The translations under genes and the position numbers were made by a program. DNA of 15,758 nucleotides. Source: Bacteroidales bacterium UBA3824. Lineage in GTDB: Bacteria > Bacteroidota > Bacteroidia > Bacteroidales > UBA3824. Position 1 is the stretch's first letter. The number at the start of each line of letters is the position of its first letter. Location: NCBI GenBank assembly GCA_002393195.1, contig DGIK01000138.1, forward strand, positions 342 through 16,099. The letters run 5' to 3'. The notes beneath the pieces were generated by a model. The model made no database searches. It was not told the origin of the DNA and saw only the letters and a list, made by a program, of their open reading frames with translations. Positions 8,703 to 15,758 of this stretch are shown here, piece after piece.

Positions 8703-8734
8703 TTTGTTGATTTCAAAAATGTTGTCTAATTTTA
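8703..8734 (+). promoter_or_regulatory. Bacteroides-type promoter of the aquaporin gene
   Basis: TTTG at 8703-8706 is followed after exactly 20 bases by TAATTTTA at 8727-8734. This matches the Bacteroides -33/-7 consensus (TTTG, 19-21 bases, TAnnTTTG) except for the last G. Transcription would start near 8741 and give an A-rich leader of about 40 bases with no Shine-Dalgarno sequence, which is usual in this phylum. Confidence 0.65.
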
Positions 8735-8780
8735 GGCAAATAAACATACATCAAATTTCAAACATAAAAACAACAAGATT

Positions 8781-9491
8781 ATGAGCACATTAACACAAAA
8801 AATGGTAGCCGAGGGCATCGGCACATTCACATTGGTGCTGGGCGGCTGTGGTACAGCTATCTTCGCTGGCGGCTCGGTTGGATTCCTTGGCGTGGCTATC
8901 GCCTTCGGTCTTACGGTAGTAGCAATGGCGTATGGCATCGGACACATCAGCGGCGCGCACCTCAATCCGGCGGTTTCGTTTGGATGTTTTGTCAACGGCA
9001 GAATGTCGGGCAAGGAGTTTGGCGCGTATGTAGGAGCGCAGGTAATTGGTGGCATCGTTGCCGCTGCTATTCTCGCACTCATCGCAGGACAATGCGGCGA
9101 CGGCAAACTTGGTGATTTTGCAGCCAACGGTTTCGGCAAGGATTTTTACGGCAGCGCAGCCGGTTATAAGGATTGCAGCCTTTTGGGTGCATTCGTAACT
9201 GAGGCTGTACTCACCTTCCTCTTCCTGATGGTAATCCTTGGCTCCACCGAAAAGCGTGGCGCAGGCATCAACGCCGGTCTCGCAATTGGTCTCACCCTCG
9301 TGCTTATCCACTTGATAAGCATTCCGTTGACCAACACCAGCGTAAACCCCGCACGTAGCATCAGCCAGGCATTGTTTTCTGACAATCCCCTTGCTCTCTC
9401 GCAACTCTGGCTCTTCATCGTTGCTCCCCTCGTAGGCGCAGGTGCAGCCGGTCTCTGCTACAAGACCTTCCAGAAAGACGAAGACAAGTAG
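8781..9491 (+). CDS. aqpZ: Aquaporin Z, water channel
   Basis: This 236-residue inner-membrane protein of the MIP family should let water cross the membrane passively. Both half-helix signatures are present: NPA at 62-64 (GHISGAHLNPAVSFG) and NPAR at 189-192 (IHLISIPLTNTSVNPARS). The four selectivity-filter residues of E. coli AqpZ can be placed at Phe42, His177, Thr186 and Arg192, so water rather than glycerol is expected. Length and the overall run of six hydrophobic segments fit the AqpZ group, and the stretch around the second NPA is almost identical to the E. coli protein. The gene has its own promoter upstream and a strong terminator downstream, so it is probably a single-gene unit. The ATG start follows the A-rich leader directly, and no longer start is open. 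Confidence 0.96.
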   Translation: MSTLTQKMVAEGIGTFTLVLGGCGTAIFAGGSVGFLGVAIAFGLTVVAMAYGIGHISGAHLNPAVSFGCFVNGRMSGKEFGAYVGAQVIGGIVAAAILALIAGQCGDGKLGDFAANGFGKDFYGSAAGYKDCSLLGAFVTEAVLTFLFLMVILGSTEKRGAGINAGLAIGLTLVLIHLISIPLTNTSVNPARSISQALFSDNPLALSQLWLFIVAPLVGAGAAGLCYKTFQKDEDK

Positions 9492-9512
9492 TAGCTACAT
9501 CAATCAACGAAT

Positions 9513-9555
9513 AAAAAAATCCCTGGCAAACAGACCGTTCGCCAGGGATTTTTTT
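9513..9555. terminator. Bidirectional intrinsic terminator between aqpZ and plug gene
   Basis: Seven A's plus TCCCTGGC pair with GCCAGGGA plus seven T's around a 13-base loop, giving a 15-bp uninterrupted stem. It has a T-run on both strands, so it can end aqpZ from the left and the convergent plug gene from the right. Confidence 0.93.
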
Positions 9556-9560
9556 ATATA

Positions 9561-9614
9561 TTCAATTACTTCAATTACTTCAATTACTTCAATTACTTCG
9601 GTTACTTCAATTAC
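9561..9614. repeat. 9-bp tandem repeat overlapping the plug gene's stop
   Basis: Six units of TTCAATTAC (one variant, TTCGGTTAC) lie between the terminator and the 3' end of the minus-strand plug gene. Read on the minus strand in that gene's frame, the units are TTG AAG TAA, so the true stop (9611-9613) is followed by five more in-frame TAA codons. The array appears to have grown from the gene's own last codons. Confidence 0.92.
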
Positions 9615-10279
9615 TTCTTCAAGTTGATCAATATTACGCCGTTTGAACTTTCGCAACCGTAGATTGCTGCGGAGCTTGCATCTTTCAGCACCGATATGTC
9701 TTTTATGTGGCTGGGCGTTATGTAGTCGATCTTGTCGGTCTTCATACCGTCCACTACGTAGAGGGCGCAGTTGGAGGCGTTGATGGACGATGGACCCCGG
9801 ATTATCACGCAGCCATCGCGCAATACTTGGAGAGTGGGGAAGTGGTTGCGCAATACGTCGTATATGTTGGTGTAAGAGTCGTAATCGATGCTGCCTTTGG
9901 AGTATTCGATGGCTTGCGTCCTGTATTTTTCCTGGATGTAGCCGTATCCGATTGCTATGTCAACGTTCTTGTCGTTGTTGATAAAATTGAGTTTTACATT
10001 GATGGTGTCGGGCGTTTTGTCGTTGATTTTCAAGGTCTTGTTGCTGAAAACCTTAGCCTTGAATTTCAGGTGGTCTTTGGGATTGCAGACAATCATAAAA
10101 TTGCCGAGCGAATCGCTTACTGCCGCCGATTTGGCGTTTTTGGCGGTGATTGAGATGCCGCTCACGGGCAGGTCGTTGAGGGTGAGCGTCTGCCCATATA
10201 TCACCCTCGTGCCCTGCGCCGATGCCGTAACTATCGGCGCCAACAACATCGCCAAAATTATTATTATTGATTTAGTCAT
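9611..10279 (-). CDS. Orphan TonB-plug protein without a barrel
   Basis: The 222-residue product has a signal peptide (1-22, cut after TASAQ), a carboxypeptidase-regulatory-like beta domain (about 25-95, with 'VIYGQTLTLNDLPVSGI' and 'DSLGNFMI'), and a diverged TonB-receptor plug domain (about 107-222). Plug hallmarks are IAIGYGYIQEKYRTQ, VIIRGPSSINASNCALYVVDG and ISVLKDASSAAIYGCESSNG. In SusC/RagA receptors the same order is followed by a 22-strand barrel; here the protein ends right after the plug at VILINLKK, and only a repeat and a terminator follow. No susD is nearby. It is probably a periplasmic or outer-membrane-associated protein of unknown role. Stand-alone plug proteins are known in this phylum, so it may be functional rather than a broken receptor. 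Start: ATG at 10279. Confidence 0.85.
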   Translation of the reverse strand: MTKSIIIILAMLLAPIVTASAQGTRVIYGQTLTLNDLPVSGISITAKNAKSAAVSDSLGNFMIVCNPKDHLKFKAKVFSNKTLKINDKTPDTINVKLNFINNDKNVDIAIGYGYIQEKYRTQAIEYSKGSIDYDSYTNIYDVLRNHFPTLQVLRDGCVIIRGPSSINASNCALYVVDGMKTDKIDYITPSHIKDISVLKDASSAAIYGCESSNGVILINLKK

Positions 10280-10420
10280 TTTTGTAGTGTATTGTTGAAG
10301 TTTTGCAAATAATAGTTTTGATTATATAGACAATCCCCAATACCAAAAGTTTAATGCCCTATTTTTTTATATTTATGCAGTTGTTAATGAAAAATTAACA
10401 TTAATTTTCAAATTTTATAT

Positions 10421-10428
10421 TAATTTCG
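10421..10428 (+). promoter_or_regulatory. Possible -7 box for the lipoprotein gene
   Basis: TAATTTCG matches the Bacteroides -7 box TAnnTTTG at seven of eight positions if the middle bases are free, and lies 48 bases before the lipoprotein ATG. No clear TTTG is found 19-21 bases upstream, so this is weak. The 197-base divergent region 10280-10476 is very AT-rich and otherwise shows only an imperfect inverted repeat (AAAATTAA-CA-TTAATTTT, 10391-10408), which could be an operator. Confidence 0.3.
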
Positions 10429-10476
10429 CACCGAATACAAACAATCAATGTTTCACTAAAAAGTAAATATCAATTT

Positions 10477-11835
10477 ATGAAAAAGTTATTTGCGTTAATG
10501 GTGTCGTTGATGCTGATGGGCGTTGTCTATACGTCCTGTGGCGACGACGATGAAGATGCACCGGCACAGGTGGCTGAATACACCATCAGTTACGATGCCA
10601 ATGGTGGTACAGGCTCTGTACCCAGCACTACCTACAAGGTAGGCGACAAGGTAACGTTGTCTGACGGCAAGGGTCTCTCTCGCGAGGGCTATGCCTTTAT
10701 GGGCTGGTCTTCTACGCCGGAGGGTACTTCGTTTGATGTAAGTGCTCTCAGCGGCAAGAATGTAACCCTCTACGCCGTATGGAAGAAGATTGATGACGAC
10801 AACAACAGCAACGAAAATGGCAATGAAAACGAAAACGGCAACGATAATCCTGAGGTTGTCGAAGTCAAGGCTGCATTTGTTGCTGCCCCCTCATTGCAGA
10901 TGCAGCCCAGTATGAATGTTAATTGCTATGCTGACTCGATACCGGGCGATGACATTAGTTATGAATGGAATTTCGGCGATGGCACAGGCAGTGTTTGGGC
11001 AAACAACAACGAGTATCAGAAGACACTCGTTCACACTTACGAAACCTACGGTGAATACACCATTACTTTCACCGTCAAGTCAAAGGACAAGAGCGATGTG
11101 GCTACGCAGACCATTACGATTCAGCCCGCACCGCCCACATCAATAATGAATCCTACCAAGTATGAAGGTGTTGCACCTTTTACGCTCACGTTTGCAGAGA
11201 ACGTATTGTACAGCGAGTCTGTTAAGTGGACTATCTATCGTGTAGAAAACGAACAGCGCGATGCAGAGCCTTTGTGTGAGATTACTAACAAGGTCGGCGA
11301 GACTCAGCCCTACACATTTGAGAATTCCGGCACCTACTACGTAGATCTCACCGCATACGGTCCTGGAGCAGATGCAGAAGGCAAGTTTATGAGGACGGAT
11401 ACAGTTGTGGTAACTCCTGGCGAGCCTGTAATTCCCGAATTGAAAATCCCTGCCGCCTACTTCCCCAATACTTTTGACAAGGCCAATGTGAAAGTATGGT
11501 ATTCTTCGGAGGGAAAGACCGAGGCTACGGCACAGACCTCCGCTATTTTCCTCTTCAACGACGGCTCTCTTATCCTCACCACCAATGTGGTGGCTATCGA
11601 TGGTACAGAAACCAAAAACATTACCGACAATGTAGGGCTTATGCCACTGATTTATTCGTTGACAGATGGTAGCACCTTCGAGGATGGAACGATGGATGTA
11701 GGTGTTGCAGCGATGCCCAAATACACTCAGGCTAAAATGGAAAAAGGCGTTCTTACAGTTTCAATTCCTACCGTTGGCGACAATCTGCAATTCACCTTGC
11801 AGGACAATGCCAACATTCCCACTCCGACTAAATAA
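10477..11835 (+). CDS. Surface lipoprotein with InlB repeat and PKD domain
   Basis: The 452-residue product starts with a lipoprotein signal (MKKLFALMVSLMLMGVVYTS, lipidated Cys21). The acidic tail GDDDEDA right after Cys21 resembles the lipoprotein export signal that sends Bacteroidota lipoproteins to the cell surface. One InlB/Listeria-Bacteroides repeat follows (about 35-102: YTISYDANGG...GYAFMGW...LYAVW), then an Asn/Glu/Asp-rich linker (106-125), a PKD domain (about 131-215: YEWNFGDG...HTYETYGEYTITFTV), a second Ig-like domain (about 216-313) and an unrecognised C-terminal domain (about 322-452). The order suggests a surface-displayed binding protein, but no ligand can be named. There is no T9SS sorting domain. 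It is divergent from the plug gene and is followed by its own terminator. Confidence 0.9.
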   Translation: MKKLFALMVSLMLMGVVYTSCGDDDEDAPAQVAEYTISYDANGGTGSVPSTTYKVGDKVTLSDGKGLSREGYAFMGWSSTPEGTSFDVSALSGKNVTLYAVWKKIDDDNNSNENGNENENGNDNPEVVEVKAAFVAAPSLQMQPSMNVNCYADSIPGDDISYEWNFGDGTGSVWANNNEYQKTLVHTYETYGEYTITFTVKSKDKSDVATQTITIQPAPPTSIMNPTKYEGVAPFTLTFAENVLYSESVKWTIYRVENEQRDAEPLCEITNKVGETQPYTFENSGTYYVDLTAYGPGADAEGKFMRTDTVVVTPGEPVIPELKIPAAYFPNTFDKANVKVWYSSEGKTEATAQTSAIFLFNDGSLILTTNVVAIDGTETKNITDNVGLMPLIYSLTDGSTFEDGTMDVGVAAMPKYTQAKMEKGVLTVSIPTVGDNLQFTLQDNANIPTPTK

Positions 11836-11860
11836 TCGATAAACTCCCCAATCAACAAAT

Positions 11861-11898
11861 AAAAAAGGCGCAAACCCTCTCCGGATTTGCGCCTTTTT
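11861..11898. terminator. Bidirectional intrinsic terminator after the lipoprotein gene
   Basis: AAAAAGGCGCAAA pairs perfectly with TTTGCGCCTTTTT around an 11-base loop. T-runs on both strands allow it to end the lipoprotein transcript and the convergent dipeptidyl peptidase transcript. Confidence 0.92.
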
Positions 11899-11902
11899 CG
11901 TG

Positions 11903-11958
11903 TGGAGTGCGGGCGTCTCGCCCGCCTACTTATGGAATGCAGGCGGCTCGCCTGCCTA
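11903..11958. repeat. Tandem pair of REP-like hairpins
   Basis: Two 26-base units start 30 bases apart (11903 and 11933), each with the shape TGGA(G/A)TGC-hairpin-CTA. The stems are GCGGGCG/CGCCCGC with loop TCT, and GCAGGCG/CGCCTGC with loop GCT. The single stem difference is a matched G-C to A-T change, so pairing is kept. They lie between the terminator and the stop of the convergent peptidase gene. Confidence 0.85.
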
Positions 11959-11966
11959 AAAAAATC

Positions 11967-14156
11967 TTACAAATTCTCCAATATAAATCTTATAAACTTC
12001 CCGTACAGATACCTCGTGGTATTTCCGCCGTAAATGCCGTGGTTTTTGTTTGTGAATTGCATCATTTCAAAATCCTTGTCGGCTTGCACGAGGGATTCTG
12101 CGAATACCATCGAATTTTGAGGATGAACATTGTCGTCCGTGCTTCCAAAAGCCAAGAAGAGTTTGCCTTGGAGGTTTTCTGCGTATTTGAGCGGCGCATT
12201 GTCCTTATAGCCTTTGTTATTGTGTTCCGGCAGACCCATGTAACGCTCTGTGTAGATATTGTCATAATATTCCCAGTTTGTCACGGGCGCGATTGCGACA
12301 CCTAATTTGTACAATCCCGGCTGGCGTGTCAACAGGCTGAGCGTCATAAATCCGCCGTAACTCCATCCCCAAATGCCGATGCGCGAGCCGTCGATGTAGG
12401 ATTGGGAGGCGAGATATTTATTGAAATCCGCCAAATCCTGCGTCTCCAAGTTGCCGAGTTGACCGTAGGTGCATTTCCTGAAATTTTCGCCCTTGCGACC
12501 CGTGCCGCGTGTGTCGGTGCAGGCAACGATTACGCCTTTTTGCGCGAGGAGATTGTGCCAGTCAAATTCAAATTCGTCGTTCACCTCGTTGGAATTTGGA
12601 CCATTGTAGCCTACCACGAGTACGGGATATTTTCGGGTGGAATCGAAGTCGGGCGGCACTATCATATATGCGTTGAGTCGGTCGCCGCTTTTGTTGCGCC
12701 ATTCAAAGAAACGCTTGTTGATGCCGCCGTATGCTTTGAGCCGCTCGGCAAGCGAATTGTTGTCCAAGACGGGGCGGATGGTCTTGCCGGTGTTGTCGCA
12801 GACTGTAACGATGCGCGGCGTCTGTGCGTTGCTGAAAAAATTGAGGTAATACTTGAAATTCTTTGAGAATTGCGGCGAGTTGGTGCCGTTTTGCGTGGAG
12901 AGTTTGCGGCGGTTTTTGCCGTTGACGTCCACCGAATACACCGCCACTTGTGTGGTATTGTCGCCAACAGCCGTAAAATAGACCTTCTTTTCGTCAGGGT
13001 CGCAGCCAAACAATTCTATCACTTCCTTGTCGCCGCTTGTAACGGCGTTGATGAGGCGGCCGTCCATTCCGTAGCGGTAAATGTTGCGGTAGCCGTCTTG
13101 CTCGCTCTGAATGAGGAATCCTTTGCCGTCTTTCAAGTAGTGGACGCTTTTCACGACGTCTTCCTCGATGTATTGCGGCTCTTGCATCGTGAAGAATGTT
13201 TTGGTGTTGTTAGTCTTCACGTCGAAAGACAAGAGGTCGAGACGGTTTTGAAGGCGGTTGAGGCGGGAGATTGCCAATACGCCGTCCTGCGTGGTCCATT
13301 GGAGTTTGGGGACGTAGATGTCCTTCTCATAACCAAGGTCGGCGGTCATCGTCTTGCCTGTTGAAAATTCATAAATATGAACTGACACCTTGGAGTTTGC
13401 CTCGCCAACTTTGGGATATTTGTATTCATAGTTGTAGGGGTAAACGTCGTTGGCATTGTAGCGGTCGGAAAAGTCGGTGTCGTAGTATTGGAGGGTGTAA
13501 CTCTTGACCTCACTTTCGTCAAACTTCACGTAAGCCAAATATTTGCCGTCGGGTGAAAATTCGTATGCCCTATCAATCCCAAACTCCTCCTCATACACCC
13601 AGTCAGGCACTCCGTTGAGGATTTTGTTGACCTCGCCATCGGTGGTTATCTGGACTGGAGAGCTGTTCTGCGCAGTGAGGTCGAGGACATAGATGTTATT
13701 GTCAACAATGTATGCAACCTTGCTGCCGTCGGATGAAAGTGTCGCCATACGCTGCATACGGTTTTGTGGCAGCGGCGTGGTTCGCTTGTTCGCTATATCA
13801 TAAACCTTATAATATGCAAAAAACGAATGACGATAGAGGCTTGATTCATTACTGTAGAAAAGTATTTTGCTGCCGTCGTCGCTCATTGTGTAGCCTTCTA
13901 TCATGGTCGGCATGTCGATATTTGAAAAATTGACCACGGTGTCCAACACTTCGCCGGTCTTGTACGAATATTTGATGATGCTGTTGCCCGACAGCACGGT
14001 GTAACTCTCGCCGTCCTGCATAGACACTATGCCCCGCACCGTGCGCGGATAATAATATCCGTATAAATATTCGTTTAATGTGATTTCCTTGTATTGCGCC
14101 GTTGCTGTACCGATAGACAACCCAACGGCAAAAAGAATGGTGATGATGTGTTTCAT
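11967..14156 (-). CDS. Dipeptidyl peptidase IV, S9 family serine protease
   Basis: This 729-residue exported enzyme removes Xaa-Pro or Xaa-Ala dipeptides from peptide N-termini and supports peptide use as a nutrient. The start at 14156 gives a signal peptide (MKHIITILFAVGLSIGTATAQ); the in-frame ATG at 14183 would add nine residues encoded by an inverted repeat. Residues about 30-470 form the DPPIV beta-propeller, with the substrate-amine-binding double glutamate in DWVYEEE (185-191). The alpha/beta-hydrolase domain follows: YNGPNSNEV holding the oxyanion tyrosine (about 517), TDTRGTGRKGE, nucleophile Ser599 in GWSYGG, aspartate in STDDNVHPQNS (674/675), and His706 in KNHGIYGG. All catalytic parts are intact and length is normal for the family. 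It closely resembles the Porphyromonas gingivalis DPP IV as I remember it. It lies downstream of recQ on the same strand, 109 bases away. Confidence 0.95.
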   Translation of the reverse strand: MKHIITILFAVGLSIGTATAQYKEITLNEYLYGYYYPRTVRGIVSMQDGESYTVLSGNSIIKYSYKTGEVLDTVVNFSNIDMPTMIEGYTMSDDGSKILFYSNESSLYRHSFFAYYKVYDIANKRTTPLPQNRMQRMATLSSDGSKVAYIVDNNIYVLDLTAQNSSPVQITTDGEVNKILNGVPDWVYEEEFGIDRAYEFSPDGKYLAYVKFDESEVKSYTLQYYDTDFSDRYNANDVYPYNYEYKYPKVGEANSKVSVHIYEFSTGKTMTADLGYEKDIYVPKLQWTTQDGVLAISRLNRLQNRLDLLSFDVKTNNTKTFFTMQEPQYIEEDVVKSVHYLKDGKGFLIQSEQDGYRNIYRYGMDGRLINAVTSGDKEVIELFGCDPDEKKVYFTAVGDNTTQVAVYSVDVNGKNRRKLSTQNGTNSPQFSKNFKYYLNFFSNAQTPRIVTVCDNTGKTIRPVLDNNSLAERLKAYGGINKRFFEWRNKSGDRLNAYMIVPPDFDSTRKYPVLVVGYNGPNSNEVNDEFEFDWHNLLAQKGVIVACTDTRGTGRKGENFRKCTYGQLGNLETQDLADFNKYLASQSYIDGSRIGIWGWSYGGFMTLSLLTRQPGLYKLGVAIAPVTNWEYYDNIYTERYMGLPEHNNKGYKDNAPLKYAENLQGKLFLAFGSTDDNVHPQNSMVFAESLVQADKDFEMMQFTNKNHGIYGGNTTRYLYGKFIRFILENL

Positions 14157-14163
14157 TTTTTTT

Positions 14164-14257
14164 ATGCATAATTTATAATGCATAATTCACAATTCATAAT
14201 TCACAATTGGGCTTCCGCCGGATGGCAATTATGAATTATGCATTATGAATTATGCAT
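14164..14257. repeat. 26-bp inverted repeat between recQ and the peptidase gene
   Basis: The left arm (14164-14189) starts ATGCATAATT and the right arm (14232-14257) ends AATTATGCAT; they pair at 25 of 26 positions. The 42 bases between include further ATTCATAATT-type direct repeats and a GC-rich core near 14210-14225. The arms are made of ATAATTC/GAATTAT blocks, like a dispersed intergenic element. There is no T-run on either side, so it is not a standard terminator. No promoter box for the peptidase gene is clear here. Confidence 0.8.
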
Positions 14258-14265
14258 TGTAAAAA

Positions 14266-15758
14266 TTAATGTCCCTTCTCCGAGATGTATTTGATACGCA
14301 TCAGGCGGAGTTCTTCTTCGGTCCAGTCGTCTTCGCCGAGTTCGTTCATTGCCTCTTCGATGGATTCGGTTTCGGCGTGGTCAAAATATTCGTAGGCGTC
14401 CTGCTGGCGTTCTTCGTCGATTACGCGGTCGATGAAGTAGTCGAGGTTGAGTTTTGTGCCGGAATTGATGATCGATTCTATTTCCGACAACAATTCGTCC
14501 ATCTCGATTTGCTTGGATTCGCAGATGTCTTCGAGGTCTATTTTGCGGTCGATGCTTTGGATGATATAGACCTTGTTGCCCGACTTGCTTACGACAGATT
14601 TTACAATCATATCTTGCGGACGCTCAATCTCCTTCTCCTGGACGTAACGCTTGATGAGTTCCACGAACTCCTTGCCAAATTTTTGCGCCTTGCCCTGACC
14701 TACGCCCACAATTTGTTTGAGCTCGTCGATGGTGATGGGGTATTGTACCGCCATGTCTTCGAGCGACGGGTCTTGGAATATTACGAATGGCGGCACGTTG
14801 CGCTGCTTAGATACCTTTTTGCGGAGGTCTTTGAGCATCTTGAAGAGTTCGGGGTCGGATGCGCCGCCGTTCATCGAGTGCGGCACTGCCTGTTCGTCGT
14901 CTTCGTCGTCGCTTTCGTAGTCATGATTTTTGGTGAGTTCGATTTCGTATGGCTTTTTGAGGTAGTCCTTGCCCTCCTTGGTGATTTTGAGCGTGCCGTA
15001 ATTTTCGATGTCCTTGGATAGGAATCCGTGTACGAGGGTCTGGCGCAATACTGCATTCCAGAAATTCTCGTCGCCGTCGTCCTCGCCGCAGCCAAATATG
15101 TCGAGCTTGTGATGCTTGTAGGTCTTCACCTGCGAATCGGTAACACCAGCAAGTACTTTGGCTACGTGTTCGGTCTTGAATTTTTCTTGGATTATCTCTA
15201 TTACCTTCAATGCCTTGATGATGGCGTTTTTGCCCTGGAACTTCTTCTGCGGGTGGCGGCAGTTGTCGCAGTTGCCGCAGGGTTCTTCGAGGTTTTCGCC
15301 AAAATAATTGAGCAGCATCTTGCTCCTGCACATAGACGTCTCGGCGTATGCAATGGTCTCGGCGAGCAGTTGTTTGCCGATTTCCTGCTCCGACACCGAC
15401 TTGTTTTGCATAAACTTTTCGAGTTTTTTCATATCGTCCTTGCTATAAAAAGCAATGCACAGGCCTTCGCCGCCGTCGCGTCCGGCGCGTCCGGTCTCCT
15501 GGTAATAGCCTTCGAGGCTCTTGGGCATATCGTAATGGATTACAAACCTCACGTCCGGCTTGTCGATGCCCATGCCGAATGCGATGGTAGCCACGATGAC
15601 GTCCACTTCCTCCATCAGGAATTTGTCCTGATTGTCGCTGCGGGTCTGGCTGTCCATGCCGGCATGGTATGGGAGGGCCTTGATGTCGTTGACGGTGAGC
15701 ATCTCGGCGAGTTCCTCCACCTTCTTGCGGCTCAGGCAGTAGATGATGCCGGACTTGC
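14266..15758 (-). CDS. recQ: ATP-dependent DNA helicase RecQ (5' partial)
   Basis: The gene runs off the right edge; the N-terminal helicase domain with Walker A and DEAH boxes is missing from the window. The visible 496 residues begin at helicase motif IV (SGIIYCLSR) and include motif V (VATIAFGMGIDKPDVR) and motif VI (YYQETGRAGRDG, about 84-95). The zinc site is C143, C160, C163 and C166 (CGNCDNC), followed by the RQC winged helix (about 180-268), an acidic linker (DDEDDEQ), an HRDC domain (about 300-373) and a further C-terminal extension of about 120 residues with a helix-turn-helix look. RecQ unwinds DNA 3' to 5' in recombination repair and fork restart. The extension beyond HRDC is absent from E. 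coli RecQ but, from memory, usual in Bacteroidota. It is transcribed toward the peptidase gene; the intervening 109 bases hold an inverted repeat. Confidence 0.96.
   Translation of the reverse strand, partial: KSGIIYCLSRKKVEELAEMLTVNDIKALPYHAGMDSQTRSDNQDKFLMEEVDVIVATIAFGMGIDKPDVRFVIHYDMPKSLEGYYQETGRAGRDGGEGLCIAFYSKDDMKKLEKFMQNKSVSEQEIGKQLLAETIAYAETSMCRSKMLLNYFGENLEEPCGNCDNCRHPQKKFQGKNAIIKALKVIEIIQEKFKTEHVAKVLAGVTDSQVKTYKHHKLDIFGCGEDDGDENFWNAVLRQTLVHGFLSKDIENYGTLKITKEGKDYLKKPYEIELTKNHDYESDDEDDEQAVPHSMNGGASDPELFKMLKDLRKKVSKQRNVPPFVIFQDPSLEDMAVQYPITIDELKQIVGVGQGKAQKFGKEFVELIKRYVQEKEIERPQDMIVKSVVSKSGNKVYIIQSIDRKIDLEDICESKQIEMDELLSEIESIINSGTKLNLDYFIDRVIDEERQQDAYEYFDHAETESIEEAMNELGEDDWTEEELRLMRIKYISEKGH

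Noticed and set aside
9442..9627. Plus-strand small frame with a SITSITSIT repeat
   Set aside because: It reads through the terminator hairpin and the 9-bp array in an arbitrary frame overlapping aqpZ; there is no evidence of translation.
10280..10330. Bacteroides-type promoter for the plug gene on the minus strand
   Set aside because: A TATTATTTG is present, but it has three bases between TA and TTTG and no TTTG at the right distance upstream; too weak to call.
14157..14183. ATG at 14183 as the peptidase start
   Set aside because: It lies in the inverted-repeat element and would place nine residues before a good signal peptide that starts at 14156.
14269..15021. Plus-strand 250-residue frame opposite recQ
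   Set aside because: It is antisense to conserved RecQ domains (RQC, HRDC) and has a Phe/Val-rich composition typical of a complement frame.

Overview
The window comes from a member of the Bacteroidota, most likely order Bacteroidales. The indications are a type IX secretion (T9SS) type A C-terminal sorting domain, an orphan SusC/RagA-type TonB plug, a 'SCGDDD' lipoprotein signal with an acidic export tail, a Porphyromonas-like dipeptidyl peptidase IV, a RecQ with a C-terminal extension after HRDC, and a promoter with TTTG / TAnnTTTG spacing. I see no rRNA, tRNA, CRISPR array, integrase or transposase. No stretch longer than 200 bases lacks a gene.

Layout, left to right. (1) Positions 2-7024, + strand: the 3' part, 2340 codons, of a giant surface protein. 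It runs from near-identical 81-residue Ig-like repeats (243 bp each), through MBG-type beta modules and nine InlB/Listeria-Bacteroides repeats, to an Ig-like tail and a T9SS sorting domain. (2) Positions 7041-8633, + strand: an outer-membrane protein with a predicted beta-barrel, an ADSIAKAQ-repeat linker and an OmpA-like peptidoglycan-binding domain. It lies 16 bases after the giant gene and is probably co-transcribed with it. (3) A palindrome, a small inverted repeat and a good Bacteroides-type promoter precede the aquaporin gene aqpZ (8781-9491). (4) A bidirectional terminator and a 9-bp tandem repeat separate aqpZ from a convergent short gene (9611-10279, - strand) for a carboxypeptidase-regulatory-like plus TonB-plug protein without a barrel. 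(5) Divergent from that gene is a surface lipoprotein with one InlB repeat and a PKD domain (10477-11835, + strand). (6) A second bidirectional terminator and a tandem pair of REP-like hairpins lead to a convergent dipeptidyl peptidase IV (11967-14156, - strand). (7) A 26-bp inverted repeat separates it from recQ (14266-15758, - strand), which runs off the right edge.

How the parts fit. Most of the window concerns the cell envelope: a T9SS-exported fibre-like protein next to a possible wall-anchored outer-membrane partner, a second InlB-repeat surface lipoprotein, an orphan plug protein, a water channel and a dipeptidase. recQ is housekeeping. The most unusual points are the giant repeat protein paired with the OmpA-like protein, the shifted peptidoglycan-binding aspartate in that OmpA domain, and the orphan plug gene whose stop codon is repeated in frame in a 9-bp array. 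The hairpin pair with a compensatory base change is also notable.
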